Shown: positions 19,333-28,846, numbered from the stretch's first letter. The stretch is DNA of 64,000 nt from Acidobacteriota bacterium (GCA_029776225.1 JAKOTR010000031.1:124001-188000); one strand, 5' to 3'. The notes: generated by a model not told the origin, from the letters alone. Translations and numbers: made by a program.

Positions 19333-20634
19333 CTAAATCCGCCAGGGCTCGCGTATGGCGCGCGATCTCAGGCGGTTGGCCTCCTCGTCGCCCGGGAATT
19401 CGCGCTTCACGGGGTCCCAGGTCAGCTTGCGTCCCCGCTGGAACGCAATGAATGCCGCGTGGCAGGTGATGTGTGAGTTGCATACCACGTCGGCGTTGGC
19501 GCGCGGCTGCTTGCGGGATTTTATGCAGTTCAGCCAGTCCTGCATGTGGTAGGCGAGGGCGAGGCGCGTTTCCCCGGTCGGGCGCAGCAGCGAGCGAAGG
19601 TTTTCCGACACTTCGATCTTTCCCGTGTCGCCTGTCTCCACCCAACCCTCGTCGCCTTCGAAGCGGACCGTACAGGAACCCAGGCCCAGGCGCCCGTTCC
19701 AGCCCTCGTCGAGCATCTCCAGTTTCAGGCCGTTGGCGAACCGGCAGTGGACGGCGTACGGGCCGCCCTCGTTGGGGCCTTCGGGCTCGTATTCGACCGG
19801 CTGGGTGTCGTCCAGGTCGGCGGCCCAGTGGCACAGATCGACCGTGTGCGAGCCCCACTCGAGAATGCCGCCGCCGTGGAAGTCATACCAGTTCCGCCAG
19901 CCGCCGCGTACATATTCGGAGTTGTACGGCCGCCAGGGCGCCGGGCCAACCCAGCGGTCCCAATCGATGACGGATTTCGGCGGCTCCGGTTCCGCCGGCA
20001 GCCAGTCGTGGCTGGGTAGTGGGGACCAGTTCTGCCACGGGCCGACGTTGGCAACCACAGTGTGCAGTTTGCCGAGCCTGCCCGTTCGCACCAGTTCGAC
20101 GGCGAACTCGAGGTTCCCCGCGTTACGCCGCTGGCAGCCCGCCTGGTAAATGCGGCCGTAGCGGCGGAAGGCGTCGCGCAAGGCCCAGCTTTCGGCCATG
20201 CTCATCGAGCACGGCTTCTCGCAGTAAACGTCTTTGCCGTGCTGCGCCGCGAGGATCGAAAGCGGCGTGTGCCAGCGATCGCCCGTAGCGATCAGAACGG
20301 CGTCGATATCGTCGCGGGCGAGTAATTCGAACTGATCTTCGTACATGGCGCAATCGCGGTTCCCGTACCGCTGATCGACCATGCTCTTGACCTCTTCGCG
20401 GCGCGAGTTTCTTACATCGCAAACGGCCACGAATCGGGTCTCTCTGTAGCTGAGCAGCGCTCTCAGATCGCTCTCGCCGCGGGCGCCGATGCCGATGCCC
20501 GCGGTTACGATCTGGTCGCTGGGTGGGACGGCTCCGGCGCGCCGGCCGAGTACGGAACTGGGAACAATTACGGGCGCCGCGGTGAGCGCCGTGGACTGCA
20601 AAAACCGCCGCCGCGAAACGGACCGCATTGGCAT
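19333..20634 (-). CDS. Gfo/Idh/MocA family oxidoreductase with Tat leader
   Basis: 433 residues. The twin-arginine leader SRRRFLQ (7-13) is followed by a hydrophobic stretch, so the folded, cofactor-loaded enzyme is probably exported. The Rossmann site GIGIGARG is at 46-53 and the family signature YCEKP at 137-141, followed by the substrate domain (GSHTVDLCHWAAD). These enzymes oxidise or reduce sugars and sugar derivatives with NAD(P). Exported Gfo/Idh/MocA proteins are very abundant in planctomycetes and acidobacteria, where their substrates are mostly unknown. Probably the first gene of a three-gene run with the HEAT protein and MBL hydrolase. Confidence 0.9.
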   Translation of the reverse strand: MPMRSVSRRRFLQSTALTAAPVIVPSSVLGRRAGAVPPSDQIVTAGIGIGARGESDLRALLSYRETRFVAVCDVRNSRREEVKSMVDQRYGNRDCAMYEDQFELLARDDIDAVLIATGDRWHTPLSILAAQHGKDVYCEKPCSMSMAESWALRDAFRRYGRIYQAGCQRRNAGNLEFAVELVRTGRLGKLHTVVANVGPWQNWSPLPSHDWLPAEPEPPKSVIDWDRWVGPAPWRPYNSEYVRGGWRNWYDFHGGGILEWGSHTVDLCHWAADLDDTQPVEYEPEGPNEGGPYAVHCRFANGLKLEMLDEGWNGRLGLGSCTVRFEGDEGWVETGDTGKIEVSENLRSLLRPTGETRLALAYHMQDWLNCIKSRKQPRANADVVCNSHITCHAAFIAFQRGRKLTWDPVKREFPGDEEANRLRSRAIREPWRI

Positions 20635-20795
20635 CTTTTTTCTCCCGTGGAATTATACAGGGTTCGGGCTGTCGCCGTGCAAAGGTTTTTATAGTTTTTG
20701 CACGGGCAAAATAAGCCTTCCCGCCGGGGTTCCGCTGGTATATACTTCCTCCTAGTCGGGGCGTGTGTAGAAACCCGATTCTAAAGGAGCCAGTT

Positions 20796-21182
20796 ATGAA
20801 ATACTTAGCTACTATCTTGGCGGGTCTGTTCCTGCTCGTTGGCCTTGCCGCCGCCGCTTCGATCGACGGCACGTGGGTGTCTCAGCGAACGGTGGACCGC
20901 GGCGGCGATTCGTTCACCATCACCCAGACGTTCGACCTGAAAACCCAGGGAAACACGCTTACGGGCACGGTCTCGATGGCGTTCGGCGACATGGAGCCCC
21001 GGTCCATTGAGATCAAGGAAGGCAAGATCGACGGCAACAAGTTCTCATTCGTCACCGTGATGTCCACGCCGAACGGCGAATTCAAAATGACGTACGAAGG
21101 AACCGTCGAAGGGAATGTTCTGAAAGGCACCGCCACCCGTGAAGGTGGAGAGCCCCGCCCCTTTGAAGCCAAGAAGAAGTAG
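20796..21182 (+). CDS. Small secreted beta-rich protein
   Basis: 128 residues from ATG 20796, which follows AAAGGAG by 6-7 nt; an upstream in-frame ATG at 20763 lacks a ribosome site. Signal peptide at 1-20 (MKYLATILAGLFLLVG, cut near AAAAS). The mature part is a short run of beta strands (GTWVSQ, FTITQTFDLKTQGNTLTGTVS, IKEGKIDGNKFSFVT, GTVEGNVLKGTA) reminiscent of small lipocalin-like single-domain proteins that occur in many copies in Solibacter-type genomes. Function unknown; ligand binding in the periplasm is a guess from the fold. Confidence 0.8.
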   Translation: MKYLATILAGLFLLVGLAAAASIDGTWVSQRTVDRGGDSFTITQTFDLKTQGNTLTGTVSMAFGDMEPRSIEIKEGKIDGNKFSFVTVMSTPNGEFKMTYEGTVEGNVLKGTATREGGEPRPFEAKKK

Positions 21183-21248
21183 AGATTTCAGGCGGGCCGC
21201 GGAGAGGTGGCCCGCCCTCCCCTGCATTCTCTCCAGCCGCCCCCGGCC

Positions 21249-22484
21249 CTACTCGTAGCGGAGAGCCTCGACGGGGTCCAGGCGCGCCGCCTTGGCCGCC
21301 GGCCAGATTCCGAAAAACAGCCCCACTCCCACAGAGACCGTCACGCCCATCGCCGCCGCCCAGAGGGGAACCGTTGTCGGGACGGAAGGAAACACCAGTT
21401 TGGCGCCCAGCGAAATCAGCCAGCCGAGCGACATGCCCAACAGCCCGCCGAGCCCGGTCAGCACTACCGCCTCGGTCAAGAACTGCACGATGATATCCAT
21501 GCTCCGGGCGCCCACCGCCTTGCGGACGCCGATTTCCTTCGTCCGCTCGGTCACCGACACGAGCATGATGTTCATCACGCCTACGCCGCCCACCAGCAAC
21601 CCGATCGAGCTCAGCACCACCATGACGATCGCGGTCATCGACATCATCTTCCGGAAATCCTCCACCATCTGTTCCGCGGTGGTGATGGCGAAGTTGTCCG
21701 GCTCGTTCATCTTCAGGCGCCGCTCCTGCCGCAGCACGCCGTATACCTCATCCATGGCGGCCGCAAGTTTGCCCTCCTGAGCGATGATGACCAGCATGTT
21801 CTCCTTTGCGTTCGGGAACATCTTGCGCATCGTGTTGTAGGGCAGCAGCACCCTGCGGTCCTCTTGTCCCGGGAAGGACGCCGCCGGGCGCTCCATCACT
21901 CCGATCACTTCGAACTGATGACCGTCCACCTCGATGAACTTGCCCACGGGGTCGATGTTCGGAAACCAGGATTTCGCCAGGTCCTCGCCGATCACGGCCA
22001 CCGGCAGCCGGTGCAAATTGTCCACCTGGCTCAGGAACCGGCCGTACTTCATCACCGTTCCCCCGGCGGCGTATGCTTCTTCGGTCCCGCCCAGATCGAG
22101 GTCGTAAATCTCATTGCCCTTGTACTTGCCCCTGTGGACCGTGTTGAAGTCCGGGAACAGGTACGGGCTCACGTACTGCACCGACGGGCAGCGCTCGGCG
22201 ATGGCGCGCGCGTTTTCGAGCGTCAGCGGCTTGCGCTGCATTTCCTCGCGGCTCACGTTGAAGCGGAACCCGATCGGGAACTTGAAAGCGAGCATCGTGT
22301 TCGGCCCGAAGCTCCGGAAGATGTTTACGATCGAGGAATCCAGGCCGGTGATGATCGAACCGACGGCGATCACCGTCGCTGTCCCGATGATGACGCCGAG
22401 CACCGTGAGGAAACTGCGCATCTTGTGCTCGCGGATGGTCGCCAGCGCCATGCGCGCCGCCGAGAGAATCTCAGCCCAGCTCAT
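21249..22484 (-). CDS. MacB/FtsX-type ABC transporter permease (second of pair)
   Basis: 411 residues with the MacB layout: one N-terminal membrane helix (about 20-45), a periplasmic core domain to about 280, then three membrane helices, and the family C terminus FGIWPAAKAARLDPVEALRYE. The segment MLVSVTERTKEIGVRKAVGA is the classic FtsX-domain motif. It overlaps the preceding permease gene by 4 nt (ATGA-type), so the two are translationally coupled and probably form a heterodimer. MacB-like pumps export peptides, lipids or drugs by mechanotransmission. No ATPase gene is adjacent. Confidence 0.93.
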   Translation of the reverse strand: MSWAEILSAARMALATIREHKMRSFLTVLGVIIGTATVIAVGSIITGLDSSIVNIFRSFGPNTMLAFKFPIGFRFNVSREEMQRKPLTLENARAIAERCPSVQYVSPYLFPDFNTVHRGKYKGNEIYDLDLGGTEEAYAAGGTVMKYGRFLSQVDNLHRLPVAVIGEDLAKSWFPNIDPVGKFIEVDGHQFEVIGVMERPAASFPGQEDRRVLLPYNTMRKMFPNAKENMLVIIAQEGKLAAAMDEVYGVLRQERRLKMNEPDNFAITTAEQMVEDFRKMMSMTAIVMVVLSSIGLLVGGVGVMNIMLVSVTERTKEIGVRKAVGARSMDIIVQFLTEAVVLTGLGGLLGMSLGWLISLGAKLVFPSVPTTVPLWAAAMGVTVSVGVGLFFGIWPAAKAARLDPVEALRYE

Positions 22485-23722
22485 CTTTCCACCCTCAGCG
22501 CTTCGATCGGATCGAGCATGGCCGCCTTCCGTGCCGGGTAGATTCCGAAGAACAGCCCTACGCCGGCCGAGAGCGTCACCGCGATGATCACCGCCGTTAA
22601 GGGCACCTCCATCGGCACGGGAGTCAGCGTCCGCACCAGGACAGAAATCGCCCAGGCCAGCAACACGCCGATTATCCCGCCGCTTGCGGCCAGCATCGAG
22701 GACTCCACCAGAAACTGGTTCAGGATGTCCTGATTCCGCGCGCCCACCGACTTGCGGATCCCGATCTCGTGCGTCCGCTCGGTGACCACTGCCAGCATGA
22801 TGTTCATGATCACCACCCCACCCACCACCATGAATACGGAAACCACCGTAATGGCCGTTGCCGCGATCGCCCCGGTCAGCTTGTCCCAGGCGTCCGCCAG
22901 CGATTCAGAGGCCACAATAGCGAATGTGTCTTCTTCCTTCGGCCCCAGGTGGCGGTACGCCCGCAGCAGCACCCGGACCTCGTCCTGCGCCTGGTGGAGG
23001 TGATTCCGGTCCAGCGCCACGCCGAAGTATGAGATGTCCGTCTGCGAGCCGAACATCTTGAAGAACGTCTGCACCGGGATCATGACGAAGTTGTCCCGGC
23101 TCTGGCCGAACACGCTCCCCTGCGCCTTGGCGACCCCGATCACCTGAAACGGCATGCCGCGAATGTGCAGGGTCTTGCCCACGGCGTCCACGTTGGGGAA
23201 GAACTTGTTTTTGATGTCCGCGCCGATGAACGTGACCGCCTGCCGCCGCTGATTGTCCCCGTCGCTGAAAAACCGGCCGCTGGCGACCTGCGTGTTCGTG
23301 ATCGCGGCCATGTTCGGCGTTACGCCGCGCACCTGGACTCCTTCGGCCGACTCCTTGCCCCGGTGGATGGAGGCGCGCCGCGAACCCTCGATCCCGATAT
23401 CCCGCGACAGCGTGACGCGGCTGCGGAGGAACTCGAATTCCTCCTTTGTGAGCCGGGGGTTGCGGCGCAGCATCTCCAGGAACTTCTTGTAATCGCGCTC
23501 GCCGATCATCGCCAGCCGCAGGACCCGATATCCGTCTCCGCCCATGTCGGACACCTGCCGGGCAATGTACACGTCCATCCCGTGGATGACCGCCATGACG
23601 GCGATCAGCGTCGTTGTGGCCAGGATGATCCCCAGCAGCGTCAGAAAACTGCGCAGCTTGCTCGCGCGCAGAGATCCAACCGCCACCGAAAGGGCTTCGA
23701 TGAAGGATGCGCCAGACCTCAC
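22481..23722 (-). CDS. MacB/FtsX-type ABC transporter permease (first of pair)
   Basis: 413 residues with the same architecture as its downstream partner: N-terminal membrane helix (LTLLGIILATTTLIAVMAV), periplasmic core domain, three C-terminal membrane helices and the ending IYPARKAAMLDPIEALRVE. The FtsX motif is present as VVTERTHEIGIRKSVGA. It overlaps both neighbours by 4 nt: the upstream unknown-family gene and the downstream permease. The two permeases differ enough to suggest an old duplication. The ATPase must be encoded elsewhere. Confidence 0.93.
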   Translation of the reverse strand: MRSGASFIEALSVAVGSLRASKLRSFLTLLGIILATTTLIAVMAVIHGMDVYIARQVSDMGGDGYRVLRLAMIGERDYKKFLEMLRRNPRLTKEEFEFLRSRVTLSRDIGIEGSRRASIHRGKESAEGVQVRGVTPNMAAITNTQVASGRFFSDGDNQRRQAVTFIGADIKNKFFPNVDAVGKTLHIRGMPFQVIGVAKAQGSVFGQSRDNFVMIPVQTFFKMFGSQTDISYFGVALDRNHLHQAQDEVRVLLRAYRHLGPKEEDTFAIVASESLADAWDKLTGAIAATAITVVSVFMVVGGVVIMNIMLAVVTERTHEIGIRKSVGARNQDILNQFLVESSMLAASGGIIGVLLAWAISVLVRTLTPVPMEVPLTAVIIAVTLSAGVGLFFGIYPARKAAMLDPIEALRVER

Positions 23723-25050
23723 CGTCTGGAAGACGCCGCCGGAGCCTGGTTTGTTCCGCTAAACTCAGCGGCGTGCCACCGGTCCATGTGGGCGGCGTGC
23801 GTCCGGAGGTAAGCCCCCGGTTCGTAGAAACGGTCGTAAAACTCAAGATCCAGGTGGTGCGCCTGGAGAAACGTCGTCACGAACATGGACGGGACCGTAC
23901 CCGGAAACTTCCCGAAGGTGTCGAAAATGTACTGCGCCTGGAGCGCCACGCACTCCCGGAAAGCGCGGTCGTGCGGCTGAGCGGCGGACCGCACCTTCGG
24001 CGACTCCTTCCAGGGGCCGGGGGTTTCGGGATGGAACGGACCTCCGGGCCCGAATTTCCGCGCGCAGAGGGCCTCCACCGCCGCGCGCATATCCGGGTAG
24101 TGCGGCGGGCAGTACCCTTCCATCACTCCTTCCCGCCCGGTGGGGTTCGGGTAGGGCCAGCGCTCGTTGGTGTCATAGCGGAAGCCGAGCCCGGGGACGT
24201 CGGGGTTGCCGCTCGCGCCCAGCATGCTGAAAGGATCAATCCCGTTGAACATCCAGCCGCCCAGGCCCATGGCCTGGAGCATCAGCGCGCCCGCGAAACA
24301 GGACGTCGCGCATTCGGCCGTAATCTCGGTGAGCGCAATCTGCTCGAGCAGGGTCAGCGGCCAGACCTTGTCCGGATCCCACAGATGCTGGAATTGTTCG
24401 ATTCCCGGTATGGATCGTTGATGTATGTCGTCCGTGATGACGTAGCCGTTCTGGAGCAGGTAGCAGAGGCCCAGCAGGACGTGTTGCGCCAGATCGGCGA
24501 CGGGAATCACCAGCAGCGTACCCGGCTGGTTGGCGACCCAGGTGTTGTGCGCTTCCACATAGGGAACCTCTGGCGGCAGGCGCAGGCGGCCGCTTTGAAT
24601 CTTTTTGACGCGGGATCTCAGCGCTTCGACTACCGCGCAGGGGTCCGCCGACCCGTTGCTGTCCTTCTTGATCAGGGCGGGGGCGTCTCTGACGTCCAGC
24701 ATGTAGACCCCCTCGTCGTCGGTGAAGAACGTGACGGTGGTGTGGAATCCGGCCGCCGATGGAAACGTGCGCCCGCCCGCTGCGCCCGCATAATTCGACA
24801 GGTGCGGGGCATACCGCTGCGCGCGTTGAATCATGTGATGCCAGCCGGTATTGCCGCCGCACGCCGTCACCACCAGAAGCTTTTCCAGTTCGGTGAGCGG
24901 AAACGGCGCGTAGCGCGATTTGTGCGCGAAGACACCGTCGGGAATCTCCGCGCCCATGAAGAAGCGTCGAGAGCGCCGGCCCAGCAGCGCCTCTATAAGT
25001 CCGAACCCGAGCATGTCCTGAAAGCCCGGGGGTAATTCATGTCCCAGCAC
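23719..25050 (-). CDS. Unknown protein, faint nitroreductase-like N terminus
   Basis: 443 residues, no signal peptide and no membrane segment. The start (LLGRRSRRFFMG ... FPLTELEKLLVVTACG) recalls the RRSxRxF / ELxxLL pattern of nitroreductase or SagB-like flavoproteins, and the ITAECATSCFAGALMLQAMGLGGW stretch, of which I cite only the gist, could be the second nitroreductase segment. The C-terminal third is rich in Pro, His and Tyr with no motif I know. It overlaps the first MacB-like permease by 4 nt, so it belongs to the same operon and may make or modify the transported compound. That is inference. Confidence 0.6.
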   Translation of the reverse strand: MLGHELPPGFQDMLGFGLIEALLGRRSRRFFMGAEIPDGVFAHKSRYAPFPLTELEKLLVVTACGGNTGWHHMIQRAQRYAPHLSNYAGAAGGRTFPSAAGFHTTVTFFTDDEGVYMLDVRDAPALIKKDSNGSADPCAVVEALRSRVKKIQSGRLRLPPEVPYVEAHNTWVANQPGTLLVIPVADLAQHVLLGLCYLLQNGYVITDDIHQRSIPGIEQFQHLWDPDKVWPLTLLEQIALTEITAECATSCFAGALMLQAMGLGGWMFNGIDPFSMLGASGNPDVPGLGFRYDTNERWPYPNPTGREGVMEGYCPPHYPDMRAAVEALCARKFGPGGPFHPETPGPWKESPKVRSAAQPHDRAFRECVALQAQYIFDTFGKFPGTVPSMFVTTFLQAHHLDLEFYDRFYEPGAYLRTHAAHMDRWHAAEFSGTNQAPAASSRR

Positions 25051-25122
25051 AGGTTAAGCCCCTCCACTCGAAAAGTGTAAGTTTTCGGCGGAGGCTGCGC
25101 AACCTGGAATGCGCGCGGCCGG

Positions 25123-25503
25123 TTACGGCATGCCGGCGTGCCGCTTGAGAATCTGAGGCAGATTCTGGGAAAGCGCGGACCGCGCCAGCACCATGTCGCA
25201 TCCGGTCTCGTGCGCCTTCTGCTTCAACTCCCCCTGGACATGCGACAGGTAGCCGATGAGGCTGATGGACTTCAATTCGGCGTTGCTCTTCAGCTTTGAA
25301 ATCAGCTTCAACGGCTGAATTGCGCCGAAGTTCAGATCGAAAATGATGAGTGCAGGCCGCTCTTCCTTTGCCTTCTCCAGCAGGTCTTTTTCGTTCTTGA
25401 TGAACTCCACCTGCAATCCGGCGCGTTTGGCCGCGTCGCTAATTTTGACCGTGAAAAAAAGGTCGTCGACCGCGGCCAGAAGCTTTTTTGGCTGCTTTTG
25501 CAT
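25123..25503 (-). CDS. Degenerate receiver-domain protein
   Basis: 126 residues, a stand-alone receiver fold. The acidic pair is Asp13-Asp14 and the phospho-acceptor position is Asp56 (LIIFDLNFG). The conserved Lys-Pro near the C terminus is replaced by Arg108-Ser109 (VLARSAL) and the switch Thr/Ser region reads IGYLSHV. These changes suggest weak or no phosphorylation, as in pseudo-receivers. The gene stands alone between the permease operon and the divergent zwf operon. A partner protein cannot be inferred. Confidence 0.75.
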   Translation of the reverse strand: MQKQPKKLLAAVDDLFFTVKISDAAKRAGLQVEFIKNEKDLLEKAKEERPALIIFDLNFGAIQPLKLISKLKSNAELKSISLIGYLSHVQGELKQKAHETGCDMVLARSALSQNLPQILKRHAGMP

Positions 25504-25640
25504 AGGATTTAATTGAGCGAATCAAACCTCGAAAGTTGTTGTTCAGTTCAATCTATTTAGCAAACGAGATGCTGCCGGAGGGTAAATCTCATCCTACTCC
25601 CATTCGGCAGCCGGTGCAACCGCTGTGATACCGTAGGGGC

Positions 25641-27167
25641 GTGAGCGGCGAGAACCCGTTCCGAGACCCCCTGCGATACGAGTCCGGTGTGCCTCCCTGT
25701 GCCGTCATCATCTTCGGCGCCAATGGAGACCTGACCCGCCGGAAGCTGATTCCAGCGCTCTATCGTCTAGCCTACAACCGTCTGCTGCCGTGCGGGTTCG
25801 CCGTGATCGGCAACTCGCGGACTCCTCTCAGCGACGAGGCGTTCCGTGACAGGATGCGCCAGGCCGTGACCGAATTCCTGGACGACACGCCATTCCAGAC
25901 CGACGTGTGGGACGTGCTCGCCCGAGCGCTCTTCTATGTTCCCGGCGACATCGCCGATCCCGGCGTTTACGAGCGTATTTGCACCAAAGCAGAGGAGACC
26001 GCGCGGCGGTTTCAAACCGGCGGAAACATTATCTTCTACCTCGCCACCCATCCGAGTCAATACACCACGATTGCTGCCGGGCTCGGAGCCTCCGGGCTGG
26101 CCCGCGGCCCGGGACTGCGGCGGCTTGTGATCGAAAAGCCTTTCGGGCACGACTTGGAAAGCGCCCGCGCGCTGAACCGCGACCTCCAGAAGTATTTCGA
26201 CGAATCGTCGATCTATCGCATCGATCACTACCTCGGCAAGGAAACCGTTCAGAACATTCTGGCGTTCCGTTTCGGCAACGGCATCTTCGAACCGTTATGG
26301 AGCCGCCATTTCATCGACCACGTTCAGATCACGGCGGCCGAAACGATAGGGGTCGAGGGCCGCGGCGCTTTTTACCAGCAAGCCGGCGCGCTGCGCGACA
26401 TGGTCCAGAGCCATCTGCTGCAGGTGATGGCGACCATGTGCATGGAACCTCCAGCCGCCTGGGAACCGGATGCCGTGCGGGACGAGCGCGCCAAGGTGCT
26501 GCGCTCCATCCGGGTCATGAAGCCGGAAGAGGTGCCGCTGAACGCCGTCGCCGGGCAGTACGGGCCCGCGCGCATCGGCGACACCGAAGTGCCAGGGTTC
26601 CGCCAGGAGCCCGGCGTCGATCCCGAATCGCAGACCGATACATACGCGGCGGCAACCTTCTTCGTCGATAACTGGCGTTGGGCCGGCGTTCCCTTTTACC
26701 TGCGTTCGGGCAAACGCCTGCCGAAGCGCGTCACCGACGTCGCCATCCAGTTCCATGCCGCCCCGCTGGCTGTGTTCGATTCCGTGTCCAACGGGAAGGC
26801 GGCCTCGCCGAATCTTCTGATCGTACGCATCCAGCCGGAGCAGGGCATCTCGCTGCGGTTTCTTTCCAAGCAGCCCGGAATCGGCATGAAGCTGCGCCCC
26901 GTGTCGATGGATTTCCATTACGGCCAGAGTTTCGGCTCACGGCAATCCTGGGACTACGAAACGTTGCTCGTGGATGCGATGAGGGGCGATCCGGCGCTCT
27001 ATATCCGGCAGGACGCGATAGAGGCGAGCTGGGCGGCCGTCGATCCGATTCTTAAAGTGTGGGCTGATGAGCGCTTCGACTTCCCCAACTATCCCGCCGG
27101 GACCTGGGGACCAAAGGCCGCCGATGAAATGCTGGCGCGCCGCGGGCACGCCTGGAGGAATCCGTAA
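25641..27167 (+). CDS. zwf: Glucose-6-phosphate 1-dehydrogenase
   Basis: 508 residues, normal for the family, starting at GTG 25641. It oxidises glucose-6-phosphate to 6-phosphogluconolactone and yields NADPH. NADP-binding GANGDLTRRKL starts at 26, EKPFGHD is at 165-171 and the substrate and catalytic motif RIDHYLGKE at 193-201 (His196). Its stop codon overlaps the start of opcA by one base, and pgl follows, forming a complete oxidative pentose phosphate operon. Confidence 0.97.
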   Translation: MSGENPFRDPLRYESGVPPCAVIIFGANGDLTRRKLIPALYRLAYNRLLPCGFAVIGNSRTPLSDEAFRDRMRQAVTEFLDDTPFQTDVWDVLARALFYVPGDIADPGVYERICTKAEETARRFQTGGNIIFYLATHPSQYTTIAAGLGASGLARGPGLRRLVIEKPFGHDLESARALNRDLQKYFDESSIYRIDHYLGKETVQNILAFRFGNGIFEPLWSRHFIDHVQITAAETIGVEGRGAFYQQAGALRDMVQSHLLQVMATMCMEPPAAWEPDAVRDERAKVLRSIRVMKPEEVPLNAVAGQYGPARIGDTEVPGFRQEPGVDPESQTDTYAAATFFVDNWRWAGVPFYLRSGKRLPKRVTDVAIQFHAAPLAVFDSVSNGKAASPNLLIVRIQPEQGISLRFLSKQPGIGMKLRPVSMDFHYGQSFGSRQSWDYETLLVDAMRGDPALYIRQDAIEASWAAVDPILKVWADERFDFPNYPAGTWGPKAADEMLARRGHAWRNP

Positions 27168-28117
27168 TGGGCGCGCTCCACGCCGATACGATTCTGGACG
27201 AGCTGAACAGCCTCTGGGCATCGCTGGGAGGCGCGGTACGCGCCTGCTCGCTGACGCTCATCGTGTTCGCGGAGGAGAGCGACGACGCCGCCGCGATCGG
27301 AGAGACCCTGGCGGAATTGATGCGCGAGCACCCGCACCGCGCGGTCGTCGTGCGGATCCAGCCCGGTTCGGCTCCCTACCTGGAGCACCAGGTGCGCTCC
27401 CAATGCTGGATGCCGCTCGGCCGCCAGGAGCAGGTGTGCTGCGAGCAGATCGAAATCACGGCCTCTCAGGCTAGCCTCGCGGATGTCGTGCCCGTACTCG
27501 CCGCCCTGCGCGCGCCGGATCTGCCGCTGGTGCTCTGGTACCGGTCCGCAAGTGTTTTCAACCAACCGGCCCTCGCTCCAGGCGGATTCCGGCCGGACAA
27601 GGTCATTGTGGATTCGGACGCTGCGGAACCCGCCGACATGCTGCCGCGTCTGGCCGGCTCCGGCTTCCCGGTGGCCGACCTCGCGTGGACGCGCCTTACC
27701 CGCTGGCGCGCCATCGTGGCGCAGTTGTTCGAAAGCCCGCGCGCCCTCGAGTTGCTGCCGCGCGTGCGGGAGGTCCGTGTGCTCTACTCCGGCGGGCGTC
27801 TCCCGTCCCAGGCCTTATACCTGGCCGGCTGGATTCTCGGCGCGCTCGGCCGCGAGGTGAGCTGCCGGTTCGACGAAGCCGAGGGTGAGCCGGGCGGCAT
27901 TCAGGGAATCGAGCTGCCGGCGGGGGAGGCGGGACTCGTTTCGGTGAAGCTGTCGGGCGGCGCGGTTGTGACTACAGTGGATGGAATCCGCAACTGCGCG
28001 GGCTTGCCCGTGCGGAGCGACGCGGAATTGCTGGCTGAGGAACTCGCGATCGCCGTTCCCGATTCGGTTTTTAGGGAAGCCTTAAGGCACGCAGCCCGGC
28101 TGGCGGTGCGCCCTTGA
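27167..28117 (+). CDS. opcA: OpcA-like glucose-6-phosphate dehydrogenase assembly protein
   Basis: 316 residues. The family is known from cyanobacteria and actinobacteria, where OpcA activates or assembles glucose-6-phosphate dehydrogenase and mediates its redox control. The segment VRACSLTLIVFAEE, the PLVLWYRS stretch near 128 and DSDAAEP fit the family. GGAGGAATCC precedes the ATG, and the start overlaps the zwf stop by one base, so the two are translationally coupled. Cysteines at about 31, 79, 90 and 91 could be redox-active, but I did not find a clear CxxC pair. Confidence 0.85.
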   Translation: MGALHADTILDELNSLWASLGGAVRACSLTLIVFAEESDDAAAIGETLAELMREHPHRAVVVRIQPGSAPYLEHQVRSQCWMPLGRQEQVCCEQIEITASQASLADVVPVLAALRAPDLPLVLWYRSASVFNQPALAPGGFRPDKVIVDSDAAEPADMLPRLAGSGFPVADLAWTRLTRWRAIVAQLFESPRALELLPRVREVRVLYSGGRLPSQALYLAGWILGALGREVSCRFDEAEGEPGGIQGIELPAGEAGLVSVKLSGGAVVTTVDGIRNCAGLPVRSDAELLAEELAIAVPDSVFREALRHAARLAVRP

Positions 28118-28123
28118 CGCCGT

Positions 28124-28846
28124 ATGCGCTGGCACGCTTATCCCGATTCTGAGACAGCCGCCGCGGCCTGCGCGCAATTCATCGTCGCGCGGCTGGAAGA
28201 GGCACTCTCCGGCAAAGAACAAGCCACTCTGGCTCTTTCGGGAGGCTCCACGCCGAAACCGATGTTCAAGACGCTGGCCGGCCTCCGCTTTCCGTGGGAG
28301 CGCGTACACGTGTTCTGGGTGGACGAGCGCGCCGTCCCGCCCGATTCCCCCCAAAGCAACTACCGGCTGGCTGCCGAAACCTTTCTGACCCCGGCCGGCG
28401 TGCCGCAGGGCAACATTCACCGCATCCTTGCGGAACTGGCGCCGGAGGAGGCCGCGCGGCGCTACGAGCAGACCGTTCGCGACTTTTTCGGCCTGAAGCC
28501 GGGCGAGCTGCCGCACTTCGATGTGATCCATCGCGGGATGGGAGCCGACGCGCACACGGCCAGCCTGTTTCCGGGTGAACCGCTGATCGGCGACCGCCAG
28601 GGAATCGCCGCCGCCGTCTATGCCCAAAGGTTGGGGCAATGGCGCATCACGCTGTTGCCGGGCGTGCTCGAGTCCGCCAGGAACACGGTTATGCTCGTAA
28701 CGGGCGCGGACAAAGCCGAGGTTCTCCGCGCTGTATTTCAAGAGCCGTACGCTCCTGAGCGCTACCCCGCCCAGCTCGGCTCGCGCGGCGGCGCGATGAC
28801 GTGGTTCCTCGATGAGGGCGTGGCGCGCCTGATCGCCGGCGGTTAA
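28124..28846 (+). CDS. pgl: 6-phosphogluconolactonase
   Basis: 240 residues, as expected. It hydrolyses 6-phosphogluconolactone from the Zwf reaction. LALSGGSTPKPMF at 36-48, FWVDERAVP at 64-72 and GMGADAHTASLFPG at 138-151 are the three family signatures of the NagB-like fold. One oddity: the segment that usually reads LLGMG before the last motif reads VIHRGMG. Third gene of the zwf operon, 6 nt after opcA. Its stop overlaps the stop of the convergent dehydrogenase at TTAA (28843-28846). Confidence 0.95.
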   Translation: MRWHAYPDSETAAAACAQFIVARLEEALSGKEQATLALSGGSTPKPMFKTLAGLRFPWERVHVFWVDERAVPPDSPQSNYRLAAETFLTPAGVPQGNIHRILAELAPEEAARRYEQTVRDFFGLKPGELPHFDVIHRGMGADAHTASLFPGEPLIGDRQGIAAAVYAQRLGQWRITLLPGVLESARNTVMLVTGADKAEVLRAVFQEPYAPERYPAQLGSRGGAMTWFLDEGVARLIAGG

